From CAZPXH01 sp964591085 (lineage in GTDB: Bacteria; Spirochaetota; Spirochaetia; DSM-27196; CAZPXH01), in the NCBI GenBank assembly GCA_964591085.1, contig CAZPXH010000001.1, positions 310,001 to 374,000 of the forward strand: a stretch of 64,000 bases of DNA, written 5' to 3'. The notes below the pieces were generated by a model, which saw only the letters and a program-made list of their open reading frames with translations, did not search any database and had not been told where the DNA came from. Shown piece by piece: positions 56,975-64,000 of this stretch (positions within the stretch are counted from its first letter, which is position 1; the number at the start of each line of letters is the position of its first letter). The translations under genes were made by a program, and so were the position numbers.

Positions 56975-57915
56975 CTCCGGCAGGTTTTCTGCTCCTGGAC
57001 AAACGTTCGGGCCTCACGTCCTTCCAGAGCCTTGGCGCGGTCAAACGTGCATTGGCAACGCGGAGCGTGGGCCACACCGGAACCCTGGACCGCTTTGCGG
57101 ACGGACTGCTCCTGGTGCTTTCGGGCTGGGCAACAAGGCTTACCGACTACTGCCACCGAATGGACAAGACCTATGAAGCCACGATGCGCTTTGGTGTGCA
57201 GACGAACACCCTTGATCCGGAAGGTGAGATTGTGGCGCGAGGACCGATTCCCTCTGTCACCGCAATCGCTGATGCGCTTCCGCGCTTCACCGGAGTGCTG
57301 CAGCAGGTTCCACCGCATTACTCGGCAATCCACCTTGGCGGAAAGCGGGCGTCTGAGATCGTGCGCGGCGGAGTTACTCCAGAGCTGTCGCCGCGGGAAG
57401 TCCGGGTGGAACGGATCCGGTTCTTGCCCGATATCCCTGCTGGAGACGAAAGCTCTTCGCAAGGGGATGCATCGGACGGAAGCAGCCTGGACCTGGGAAT
57501 TGAGGTCTCTTGCGGGAGTGGAACCTACATCCGCGCGCTCGCGCGGGATATCGCGGCGTACCTTGGGACGGTAGGAATGCTTGTTTCTCTGCGCAGAACC
57601 GCCATTGGGCCCTTCAGGGTGAGCGAGGCGACGGATGAGCCAGATGCCGGGCAGCTACGGGATCCCCGGGAACTGATCCAGGTTATTCCCGGCATTGTTT
57701 CAGTAACACTCAGCCCTGATCAGGACGCCGCGGTCCGCACGGGCACACCGATACCGCGAATACCGGGCTTGAGCAATCTTCTGGAAGAGCTCGGCAGGGA
57801 CGAACAGGCAAGCGAGGCTGCCCTCCGATCACCGGACGGAGATATACGGGCCCTGGTTCGCCTCGGGCAGGACAGTGCCACCTATCACTTTGTAGTGGCT
57901 GAGGCAACGGGTTGA
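56971..57915 (+). CDS. truB: tRNA pseudouridine-55 synthase, apparently starting with CTG
   Basis: Makes pseudouridine 55 in the T loop of tRNA. Family motifs are GFLLLDKRSGLTSFQSLG, the catalytic-Asp loop GHTGTLDRFADG (usually LDPxATG), YEATMRFGVQTNTLDPEG, PHYSAIHLGGKRASEI and SGTYIRALARDI. The conserved first 27 residues lie upstream of the first ATG, GTG or TTG that could serve as a start. The frame is closed by TAA at 56962. CTG 56971, overlapping the rbfA TGA as CTGA, is the only sensible start, with GAGGA about 10 bases upstream. From there the protein is 314 residues. A start at TTG 57052 would remove the N-terminal strand. Confidence 0.88.
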   Translation: MTPAGFLLLDKRSGLTSFQSLGAVKRALATRSVGHTGTLDRFADGLLLVLSGWATRLTDYCHRMDKTYEATMRFGVQTNTLDPEGEIVARGPIPSVTAIADALPRFTGVLQQVPPHYSAIHLGGKRASEIVRGGVTPELSPREVRVERIRFLPDIPAGDESSSQGDASDGSSLDLGIEVSCGSGTYIRALARDIAAYLGTVGMLVSLRRTAIGPFRVSEATDEPDAGQLRDPRELIQVIPGIVSVTLSPDQDAAVRTGTPIPRIPGLSNLLEELGRDEQASEAALRSPDGDIRALVRLGQDSATYHFVVAEATG

Positions 57916-57990
57916 TGCGGCATACAGAGAAGGGGTATGTTCGCGATCCATATTCACGCGCACTACGGTTACCCCGTGTCTGGAGATTCG

Positions 57991-57999
57991 TGCTACGAT
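57991..57999 (+). promoter_or_regulatory. Possible extended -10 promoter before rpsO
   Basis: TGCTACGAT (-10 TACGAT at 57994-57999) lies in the 108-base gap between truB and rpsO, 25 bases before the ATG. No good -35 is seen, as is allowed for extended -10 promoters. The rest of the gap shows no other feature. Confidence 0.35.
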
Positions 58000-58023
58000 G
58001 AACGGGAAACAAGAGGAGAATAC

Positions 58024-58290
58024 ATGGTAACAAGTGACGAAAAGAAGGAGCTGATAACGCGCTTCGGTATTTCGGATACGGACAGCGGTAGACCTGAGGT
58101 CCAGATCGCTATCCTGACCCGCCGAATTGAACAGCTGACTGAGCATTTCAAGACACACAAGAAGGATCACGCTTCCCAGCGCGGCCTGTTGAAGATGGTT
58201 GGTCGCCGCCGGCGGCTGCTTGCCTACCTTCACCGGACCGACATTGAACGCTATCGAGAAATCCTGAAGCCGCTGGGACTCCGCAAGTAA
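58024..58290 (+). CDS. rpsO: 30S ribosomal protein S15
   Basis: Primary rRNA-binding protein of the 30S platform. The 88-residue length is exact for the family. Motifs are RFGISDTDSGRPEVQIAIL, RRIEQLTEHFKTHKKDHASQ, RGLLKMVGRRRRLLAYL and YREILKPLGLRK. GAGGAG lies 7 bases before ATG 58024. In E. coli S15 represses its own mRNA and rpsO precedes pnp; the same order is kept here. Confidence 0.97.
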   Translation: MVTSDEKKELITRFGISDTDSGRPEVQIAILTRRIEQLTEHFKTHKKDHASQRGLLKMVGRRRRLLAYLHRTDIERYREILKPLGLRK

Positions 58291-58292
58291 GC

Positions 58293-58309
58293 TCGGGCAC
58301 AGGCCCGGA
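58293..58309 (+). other. Short hairpin between rpsO and pnp
   Basis: TCGGGC, loop ACAG region and GCCCGG form a stem of about 5-6 bp directly after the rpsO stop, with no T-run. It sits where E. coli has an RNase III processing hairpin, but it is much shorter. An A/C-rich stretch without a ribosome-binding site then leads to the pnp ATG. Confidence 0.3.
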
Positions 58310-58326
58310 AACACAACAAAACAATC

Positions 58327-60462
58327 ATGCACACAGTATCAATTGAACTTGGGAATGCCACGCTTGTCTTGGAGACTGGGCGGATGGCAAAGCAGGCAAA
58401 TGGCGCGGTTTTCGCTACGCTCGGAGGCTCGGCGGTCCTGGCTACGGTGGCCTGCTCCGGCAGGACCTCGGAGGACCTCGACTATGTTCCCCTGTCGGTG
58501 GAGTACAACGAGAAGTACTACGCAGCGGGGAAGATACCCGGGGGATTCATCAAGCGGGAAGGAAGGCCCAAGGACCGAGAAATTCTGGTTTGCCGGTTGA
58601 TTGACAGACCGATGCGTCCGCTTTTTCACAAGAGCTTCAAGCGCGATATCCAGGTGGTTCCTACCACCATGAGCGCGGACCAGGTGAACCCACCGGACAT
58701 CGTGGCAATGAACGCCGCCAGCGCGGCCGTCTGCATCTCGGATATTCCGTTTGAGGGTCCGGTGGGCGCAGTTCGGGTGGCGCGCGTAAACGGGACCATG
58801 ATTCTGAATCCCACGCTGGCCGAGATAGAGAAGGCAACGCTGGAGATCATCGTGGCCGGCACTTTGGAAGGAATCACGATGGTAGAAGGTGGTGCGCAGG
58901 GGGAAAGCGAAGAAGTGCTTCTGGAGGCCATTGACACCGCCCGCCCCGCGATTACCGCGCTATGCCGCGCACAGCTGCAAATGCGGGAGGCCGTTGGTCT
59001 GCCCAAACTGCCACTGGTACCGGACGAGCGCGTGCTTGCAAACGAAGCTGCCATTCGCGCCGCGGTAAGCCCAGAAATGGAAAAAGCCTGCTTTGTGAAG
59101 GGCAAGCACACCCGCTCCCTCGCAATCCGGGAGGTCCGGGAGCGCGCAGAACAGCGCTTTGGCGCGGACGTACCGGAGGATCATCGGAAAGTCTTCTCCA
59201 AGCTTCTGGAAGACATAGAGCGGGACGTTGTGCGGGAATCCATCCTGCGGAACAAGCTCCGGACCGACGGGCGCGGCCCGGAGGATATCCGGCCCATTAC
59301 GTGCGAGATCAACGTCCTTCCGCGTACGCACGGTTCTGCGCTGTTCACCAGGGGAGAGACCCAGGCTCTCGCAATCACCACCCTCGGAACGGTCTACGAT
59401 GAGCAGATCTTTGATGACATTGAAGGCGACCGTCGCGAGAACTTCATGCTCCACTACAATTTCCCGCCGTTCTCGGTAGGCGAAACCGGGCGAATGGGAA
59501 CGGGCCGCCGTGAGGTTGGTCACGGGCATCTGGCGCTGCGCGCGGTCCAGGCGGCACTTCCCACCAAGGAGGCGTTCCCGTACACGCTCCGTGTTGTCTC
59601 AGAGATACTCGAATCCAACGGGTCGTCATCCATGGCAACTGTCTGCGGAGCCAGCCTCGCACTCATGAACGCTGGTGTGCCCATCAGCAAGCCCGTTGCC
59701 GGAATTGCCATGGGACTTATTACCGACGGCGAGGACAGCGTAGTGCTCTCCGACATCCTTGGCGAGGAAGACCATCTCGGAGACATGGACTTCAAGGTTG
59801 CCGGAACAGAAGACGGAATCACGGCGTTTCAGATGGACATCAAGGTGTCCAACGTCACGCCGGAGCTGATGAAGACCGCTCTGGAGCAGGCACGAAAGGG
59901 TCGGATGCACATCCTGGGGGTGATGGCCAATGCTATCTCCAAGCCGGCAGCGGAGCTCTCGGAGTTTGCGCCGCGGATCCTCACCTTCAAGGTCGACCCG
60001 GAAAAGATCGGTCTGATGATCGGTCCCGGTGGAAAGACGATCAAAGGCATCAGCGAGCGCAATGACGTTGAGACCAATATCGAGAATGACGGAACCGTCA
60101 CCATCTACAGCAAGGACAAGGCTGCCGGTGACGCCGCCAAGGAAGAGTTCATAAAACTCCTGGAGGAGCCCGAAGTCGGCAAGGTCTACGATGGTACCGT
60201 GCGCCGGATCGTGGACTTTGGTGCCTTCATTGAGTTCCTGCCCGGCAAGGATGGCCTCTGCCACATCTCACGGATGGCAGACCATCGGATTGAGAAGGTG
60301 AGCGACGTTCTGCAGGTCGGCCAGACGATCCCGGTACGCATCATTGAGATCGACAAGATGGGCCGGGTGAATCTGAGCCTCGTCTATGAAGGCTCGGCAA
60401 CCGGCTCCGACAGGCCTCAGAACCGGCCGCCCAGCGCGCCGCGCAACGACCGGCGGGACTGA
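58327..60462 (+). CDS. pnp: Polyribonucleotide nucleotidyltransferase (PNPase)
   Basis: Phosphorolytic 3'-to-5' exoribonuclease of RNA turnover. The 711-residue protein has two RNase PH cores (ETGRMAKQANGAVFATLGGS and RTHGSALFTRGETQALA), with FMLHYNFPPFSVGETGRM, GRREVGHGHLA and SDILGEEDHLGDMDFKVAG around the active site. The C-terminus carries a KH domain (MIGPGGKTIKGI) and an S1 domain (GTVRRIVDFGAFIEFLPG). The N-terminus MHTVSIELGN is normal. No ribosome-binding site is visible before ATG 58327. Confidence 0.97.
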   Translation: MHTVSIELGNATLVLETGRMAKQANGAVFATLGGSAVLATVACSGRTSEDLDYVPLSVEYNEKYYAAGKIPGGFIKREGRPKDREILVCRLIDRPMRPLFHKSFKRDIQVVPTTMSADQVNPPDIVAMNAASAAVCISDIPFEGPVGAVRVARVNGTMILNPTLAEIEKATLEIIVAGTLEGITMVEGGAQGESEEVLLEAIDTARPAITALCRAQLQMREAVGLPKLPLVPDERVLANEAAIRAAVSPEMEKACFVKGKHTRSLAIREVRERAEQRFGADVPEDHRKVFSKLLEDIERDVVRESILRNKLRTDGRGPEDIRPITCEINVLPRTHGSALFTRGETQALAITTLGTVYDEQIFDDIEGDRRENFMLHYNFPPFSVGETGRMGTGRREVGHGHLALRAVQAALPTKEAFPYTLRVVSEILESNGSSSMATVCGASLALMNAGVPISKPVAGIAMGLITDGEDSVVLSDILGEEDHLGDMDFKVAGTEDGITAFQMDIKVSNVTPELMKTALEQARKGRMHILGVMANAISKPAAELSEFAPRILTFKVDPEKIGLMIGPGGKTIKGISERNDVETNIENDGTVTIYSKDKAAGDAAKEEFIKLLEEPEVGKVYDGTVRRIVDFGAFIEFLPGKDGLCHISRMADHRIEKVSDVLQVGQTIPVRIIEIDKMGRVNLSLVYEGSATGSDRPQNRPPSAPRNDRRD

Positions 60463-60475
60463 CACAGGAGTCTCC

Positions 60476-60904
60476 ATGCTCGATATTCCGGCTTCTTTCC
60501 GGCCGGGACACGGGCCGGAGTACCAGAGTGAGGGAGCTGCTGGTGCTGACCTGGTTCACGCCGGCAGCGAAGCCCTCACGCTCGGACCAGGTGAACGGGT
60601 ACTGATACCAACAGGTGTTCGCCTCGCCATTCCACAGGGCTACGAGGGCCAGGTCCGGCCGCGTTCCGGGCTTGCGGTGCGAAAGGGCCTGACCGTCCTC
60701 AACGCCCCGGGCACGATTGACAGCGATTTCCGCGGAGAGATTGCGGTGCCGCTGATCAATCTGGGGGCGGAGGCGGTGACCATAGCGCCCGGAGAACGCA
60801 TTGCGCAGCTGGTGTTTTCACCGGTGGTTCGTGCCCGCTTTGTGCCTGCCAATCTGGACACAACGGCACGGGGCGAGGGAGGCTTCGGGTCAACCGGAAC
60901 ATGA
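60476..60904 (+). CDS. dut: dUTP diphosphatase
   Basis: Hydrolyses dUTP to dUMP, keeping uracil out of DNA and feeding thymidylate synthesis. The 142-residue trimeric-type protein has the five family motifs: EGAAGADL, PRSGLAVRKG, VLNAPGTIDSDFRGEI, GERIAQLVF and the P-loop-like tail RGEGGFGSTG. ACAGGAG lies 5 bases upstream of ATG 60476. It follows pnp by 13 bases and overlaps the LptF-like gene by ATGA. Confidence 0.95.
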   Translation: MLDIPASFRPGHGPEYQSEGAAGADLVHAGSEALTLGPGERVLIPTGVRLAIPQGYEGQVRPRSGLAVRKGLTVLNAPGTIDSDFRGEIAVPLINLGAEAVTIAPGERIAQLVFSPVVRARFVPANLDTTARGEGGFGSTGT

Positions 60905-62148
60905 GGCATCCCTGGCATACGCTCGACCGCTACGTGCTCCGGGAATTTGTGGTCTCCTTTGTGGTGGCCTTCCTGTTCTTCTTCGGCATCTTCTTTGTGA
61001 ACCAGATCCTCCTGGTGGCCGAGGACATCCTGGCCAAAAACGTTCCGGTTGTGGACGTTGTTCGCCTCCTCATCTACGCGTCTCCAGCGATAGTGGCGCT
61101 CAGCTTCCCCTTTGCCTGCCTGGTTGCTGCCCTTATGGCCATCGGGCACTTTGCCAGCACCAACGAGCTGATGGTCATGCGGGCCCTCGGCTACGCCCGG
61201 ATACGGGTGTTTACCGTGGTACTCATTGCTTCCGGAATCCTGGGCCTGGGATCCTTTCTGCTCAATGACGTTCTACTGCCCCGGGGAACTTTGGCCTACG
61301 GTCAGCTCTACCGGTCCCTGCTTGCCCGCACGCCGGAACTGGAGCTGGAGAGCAACTCGGTGCGCAACTTCCAGGATGCGATTCTGGCGGTGGGGCAGGT
61401 TGACTCGCAAGGCATTGACGGGTTGGTGATCATTGAGCCGGGAGGGGAGAACGTGCGCACCCTGACCTCCGGCTCCGCACGCCTCTCCAATGATGAGACC
61501 GGCGATTTGTTCCGCCTGGTGCTGGCAGATGTCACTATTGCAGATGGTGGCGCTCCCGGGAGCGACTATGAGCTGCTGTTTGCAGAGGCTATGCAGTACA
61601 ACTTCCCGCTTCAGTCCATTGCCGTGAGCCTGCGCAATCCAGGACCGAGCGAAATGAGTAGCCGGGATGTGCTTTCGGAAATTCGGGAGCGGAGCGAGGT
61701 GGTGCAGACACGTGAGGAGCGCTTGTGGGAGGAAGTCGCGCGGCTTCGGGCGGTCCTCATGGCAGACATCCTCAGCGGCGGTGCGGGAGACGATGGCGAG
61801 GTGCTTGGTCGGTTGGATGAGATCGAACGGACGGCAGCCCAGCCGGTGACAGACCGTACCCTCCGCATCTTCCTCATCGAGTTTCACAAGAAATTTGCCA
61901 TTCCGGCCGCGTGCATCTTCTTTGTCATCTTTGCATTTCCCGTGGCGGCCCGTGCCCGACGGAGCGGGAGAGCCCTGGGATTCGGGATCGGCCTGATGGT
62001 ATCGGTTGTTTACTGGTTCAGCCTTGTCGGCGGGCAGAGCCTGGCAGTGCAGCGCGTTGGCTATCCGCCCTTCCTGAGCATGTGGCTCCCCAATCTGGTT
62101 GTGCTTGGACTGGGCGTGCTTGCCTTTGCGGTGGCAAGAAGCGAATGA
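60901..62148 (+). CDS. lptF: LptF/LptG-family permease (first of pair)
   Basis: A 415-residue member of the YjgP/YjgQ family. In Gram-negative bacteria LptF and LptG form the membrane part of the ABC transporter that extracts lipopolysaccharide from the inner membrane. Three helices lie in the N-terminal 130 residues (EFVVSFVVAFLFFFGIFFVN first) and three at the C-terminus (FAIPAACIFFVIFAFPVAA). Between them is a periplasmic beta-jellyroll (LARTPELELESNSVRNFQD). Coils around residues 260-310 are charged. It overlaps dut and lptG by ATGA. Which of the two genes is F and which is G is assigned by order only. Confidence 0.82.
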   Translation: MRHPWHTLDRYVLREFVVSFVVAFLFFFGIFFVNQILLVAEDILAKNVPVVDVVRLLIYASPAIVALSFPFACLVAALMAIGHFASTNELMVMRALGYARIRVFTVVLIASGILGLGSFLLNDVLLPRGTLAYGQLYRSLLARTPELELESNSVRNFQDAILAVGQVDSQGIDGLVIIEPGGENVRTLTSGSARLSNDETGDLFRLVLADVTIADGGAPGSDYELLFAEAMQYNFPLQSIAVSLRNPGPSEMSSRDVLSEIRERSEVVQTREERLWEEVARLRAVLMADILSGGAGDDGEVLGRLDEIERTAAQPVTDRTLRIFLIEFHKKFAIPAACIFFVIFAFPVAARARRSGRALGFGIGLMVSVVYWFSLVGGQSLAVQRVGYPPFLSMWLPNLVVLGLGVLAFAVARSE

Positions 62149-63224
62149 AGCGCCTGGATCGCCTTGTGCTCAGCGATTTCGGCCTCTTCTTCCTGATGAG
62201 CGTGGTGTTCTTTGCACTGCTGTTGCAGGTTGGGGATCTGTTTCCCAACGTTGTGCGGTACGTGAACCTGGAGGTCCCGCTTTCGGCCATTTTTCGCGTG
62301 CAATGGTTGTTTATGCCGCGGGCCCTGGCATTTGCGTCGCCGATCGCTGTGCTGTTTGCTGCCAGCTTTGTTCTTGGGAGCTATTACGCACGGAATGAGA
62401 TCATCGGCGTGCTCGCCGCGGGAGTTCCGTTCAGCCGATTTGTCCGGCCCCTGCTGCTGCTCGCCCTCCTGCTGAGCCTTGGACTCGGAATCTTTGAGGA
62501 GTTTGTGGTGATTCCCACGTTCCGGGAAAAGACTGCTCTGTCTGATGAGCTGCTTGGGATCAGCTCGGTGCGGGACAGCAACCAGACCGCGGCAATCACG
62601 GCAGGAGGCCGGGTGATCCTGTACGGGGACCGCTTCCGGGCGGAGAGCTCCACCCTTCTGCGGGTCACGCTTCTAGAGCTGGACGACTCCGGGGCAATCC
62701 GTAGACGCATTGATGGGGACCGGGCCCGCTGGAACGGGGATTCATGGGTGGTAGAGGGCGCCGAAGTCCTGGGTATCAACCCGGAAAGCGGCTTTGAGTC
62801 GCTGGAACGCGTGGACAGTATCACGGATCCCCGCTGGGCCATTGATCCCGCGGCATTCTCCCGGGAATCCCAGACAGTTGATGACCTCACGCTCCGGGAA
62901 TCCCGGCAGCTGATCACCGATCTGCGGGAGTCCGGGCTTCCGTTCCGCTCTCAACTCGTGGACTTCCATGGAAGAATTGCGTTTGCCCTCACACCGTTCA
63001 TTGTTGCCCTGATCTCCTGTGGGATCGGCAGCCGGATGCGCAAGAGCATTCTCCTGTTGAGCCTTGGTCTCAGTCTGGGGCTCGCCGTGCTGTACTATGT
63101 TGCCCAGCTGATCAGCGGCCTTGCAGCCGAAGGCGGTGTAATCAGCCCAATTGCCGGTGCCTGGCTTCCCGTCCTGACCTTTCTTGCGGCGGGAATTGTC
63201 CTGTTTCGGAGCACCCGTACATGA
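62145..63224 (+). CDS. lptG: LptF/LptG-family permease (second of pair)
   Basis: A 359-residue YjgP/YjgQ protein with the same plan as its neighbour: helices at about 8-30, 55-75 and 100-120, a periplasmic beta domain and C-terminal helices. The beta domain contains RRRIDGDRARWNGDSWVVEGA, a typical LptFG strand pair. Segments before the last helices (SQLVDFHGRIAFALTPFIV) match the family. No LptB ATPase gene is in the window. If the host is a spirochaete without lipopolysaccharide, the substrate would be another lipid. The ends overlap lptF and tgt by ATGA each. Confidence 0.82.
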   Translation: MKRLDRLVLSDFGLFFLMSVVFFALLLQVGDLFPNVVRYVNLEVPLSAIFRVQWLFMPRALAFASPIAVLFAASFVLGSYYARNEIIGVLAAGVPFSRFVRPLLLLALLLSLGLGIFEEFVVIPTFREKTALSDELLGISSVRDSNQTAAITAGGRVILYGDRFRAESSTLLRVTLLELDDSGAIRRRIDGDRARWNGDSWVVEGAEVLGINPESGFESLERVDSITDPRWAIDPAAFSRESQTVDDLTLRESRQLITDLRESGLPFRSQLVDFHGRIAFALTPFIVALISCGIGSRMRKSILLLSLGLSLGLAVLYYVAQLISGLAAEGGVISPIAGAWLPVLTFLAAGIVLFRSTRT

Positions 63225-64000
63225 CCTTTGTTGTTGAGGCACAAAGTGGCGCCGGCCGCATAGCCACAATGGAACTCCCGCACGGTCCCGTTTCCACCCC
63301 GGCCTTCATGCCGGTAGGGACCGCGGCCGCGGTGAAGGCAGTCCTCCCGCAGGAGCTTCAGGCCCTCGGCTACGGTCTGATGCTTTCCAACACCTATCAC
63401 TGCTACCTCAGGCCGGGTCTAGAGGTGATCGAGGAGGCTGGTGGGCTCCACGCGATGATGGGGTGGAATGGAAACATCCTCACGGACTCGGGTGGCTACC
63501 AGGTCTTTTCTCTTGCGCGTCTGCGGGCGCTGAAGGAAGGTGGCGTCCGGTTCCAATCCCACATTGATGGCGCCCCACTTGAGTTCACGCCGGAGTCGGT
63601 TGTGGACGCGCAGGTGGTCTTTGGTAGCGATATCCAGATGCCCCTGGACGTCTGCGTATCACCGGAAGCCGATCGCGATGAGTGCGAGCGTGGGGTGGCT
63701 CTTACCGCGCGGTGGCTGGAGCGGGCCCGACGGCGCCGGGAAGAACACCCGGACCACCCCGGCGCCCTCTTTGGCATAGTGCAGGGACAGTTTCACGAGG
63801 ACCTCCGGACACAATCGGTGGAGTTGACACTGTCCCAGGGCCTGCCGGGCTACGCCATTGGAGGGCTTTCCGTGGGGGAAGACTTCAGCACCTTTTCCCG
63901 CATCCTCAGGCACACCGCACCCCAACTCCCGCAGGAAAAGCCGCGCTACGTTATGGGGATCGGCACACCGGAGTTGATGCTGGAGGCGGTCTGTGCCGGC
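63221..64000 (+). CDS. tgt: Queuine tRNA-ribosyltransferase, N-terminal part (cut by window end)
   Basis: Tgt swaps guanine 34 of certain tRNAs for the queuosine precursor preQ1. The first 260 residues are visible. Motifs are TPAFMPVGTAAAVKAV, LMLSNTYHCYLRPGLEVIEEAGGLH, ILTDSGGYQVFSL (catalytic Asp), FGSDIQMPLDVC, FGIVQGQFHEDLR, GYAIGGLSVGE and RYVMGIGTPE. The zinc-binding C-terminus lies beyond the window. The ATG is in an ATGA overlap with lptG, so this queuosine gene is the tail of a long coupled run. Confidence 0.96.
   Translation, partial: MTFVVEAQSGAGRIATMELPHGPVSTPAFMPVGTAAAVKAVLPQELQALGYGLMLSNTYHCYLRPGLEVIEEAGGLHAMMGWNGNILTDSGGYQVFSLARLRALKEGGVRFQSHIDGAPLEFTPESVVDAQVVFGSDIQMPLDVCVSPEADRDECERGVALTARWLERARRRREEHPDHPGALFGIVQGQFHEDLRTQSVELTLSQGLPGYAIGGLSVGEDFSTFSRILRHTAPQLPQEKPRYVMGIGTPELMLEAVCAG

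Noticed and set aside
1..64000. CRISPR arrays, insertion sequences, prophage or toxin-antitoxin genes
   Set aside because: I looked for regularly spaced direct repeats, transposase or integrase motifs and paired small ORFs with their own ribosome-binding sites and found none. The window is dominated by conserved housekeeping genes.

Overview
The window is a GC-rich stretch of chromosome, almost fully coding, from a diderm bacterium that is most likely a spirochaete (Spirochaetaceae or a relative). The evidence is gene order and family content. A tamB-like gene, bamA, an OmpH/Skp gene and mutS lie in a row, as recalled for Treponema TP0325-TP0328. A lipoprotein resembles the pallilysin-related adhesin family of spirochaetes. 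There is also a yebC-ruvC-ruvA-ruvB-queA block and a rimP-nusA-infB-rbfA-truB-rpsO-pnp block. No database search was possible, so the genus is not assigned. I see no integrase, transposase, phage gene, CRISPR array or rRNA.

Layout. 1-12640 (+): end of pgk, tpiA, secG, then envelope and protein-quality genes (J-domain protein, SurA-like chaperone, nusB, TPR-like membrane protein, HtrA lipoprotein), a phosphoribosyltransferase and a 1466-residue exported repeat protein. 12645-14746 (-): a lipoprotein and a small predicted outer-membrane protein. 14813-19546 (+): folD, purH split into two genes, two small membrane proteins and a SPOR protein. 19565-21076 (-): pallilysin-like lipoprotein. 21145-29354 (+): purB, guaB, purA, guaA, a TPR-adenylate cyclase and a small membrane protein. 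29355-32792: a short repeat-bearing spacer, then on the minus strand tmRNA, an inositol-monophosphatase-family gene, smpB and an FGE-like membrane protein. 32860-39512 (+): lepB, a signal-peptidase paralogue that has lost its catalytic residues, a HemW-like radical SAM gene, then yebC, ruvCAB and queA. 39525-40750 (-): a small exported protein and tmk. 40789-51766 (+): tamB-like, bamA, skp, mutS, comF. 51783-64000 (+): a promoter and attenuator-like leader, then rimP-nusA-infB-rbfA-truB, rpsO, pnp, dut, an LptF/LptG pair and the start of tgt.

How they fit together. Purine synthesis is concentrated here: FolD makes the 10-formyl-tetrahydrofolate used by the AICAR transformylase encoded just downstream, and PurB, GuaB, PurA and GuaA supply the AMP and GMP branches. 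Outer-membrane biogenesis is represented by BamA, the TamB-like protein, Skp and SurA-like chaperones, HtrA and an LptFG pair. Ribosome rescue (ssrA and smpB) sits in one minus-strand block, and RuvABC form a coupled recombination operon. Most genes are tightly packed with ATGA or GTGA overlaps.

I found no clearly new multi-gene system. The items most worth a second look are the split purH, the catalytically dead signal-peptidase paralogue, the rimP leader with a short ORF running through a terminator-like hairpin, the non-AUG starts of truB (CTG) and the tamB-like gene, promoter layouts that predict leaderless purB and folD mRNAs, the 20-bp duplicate of the tmRNA 3' end, and six TCCG motifs spaced exactly 10 bp apart.
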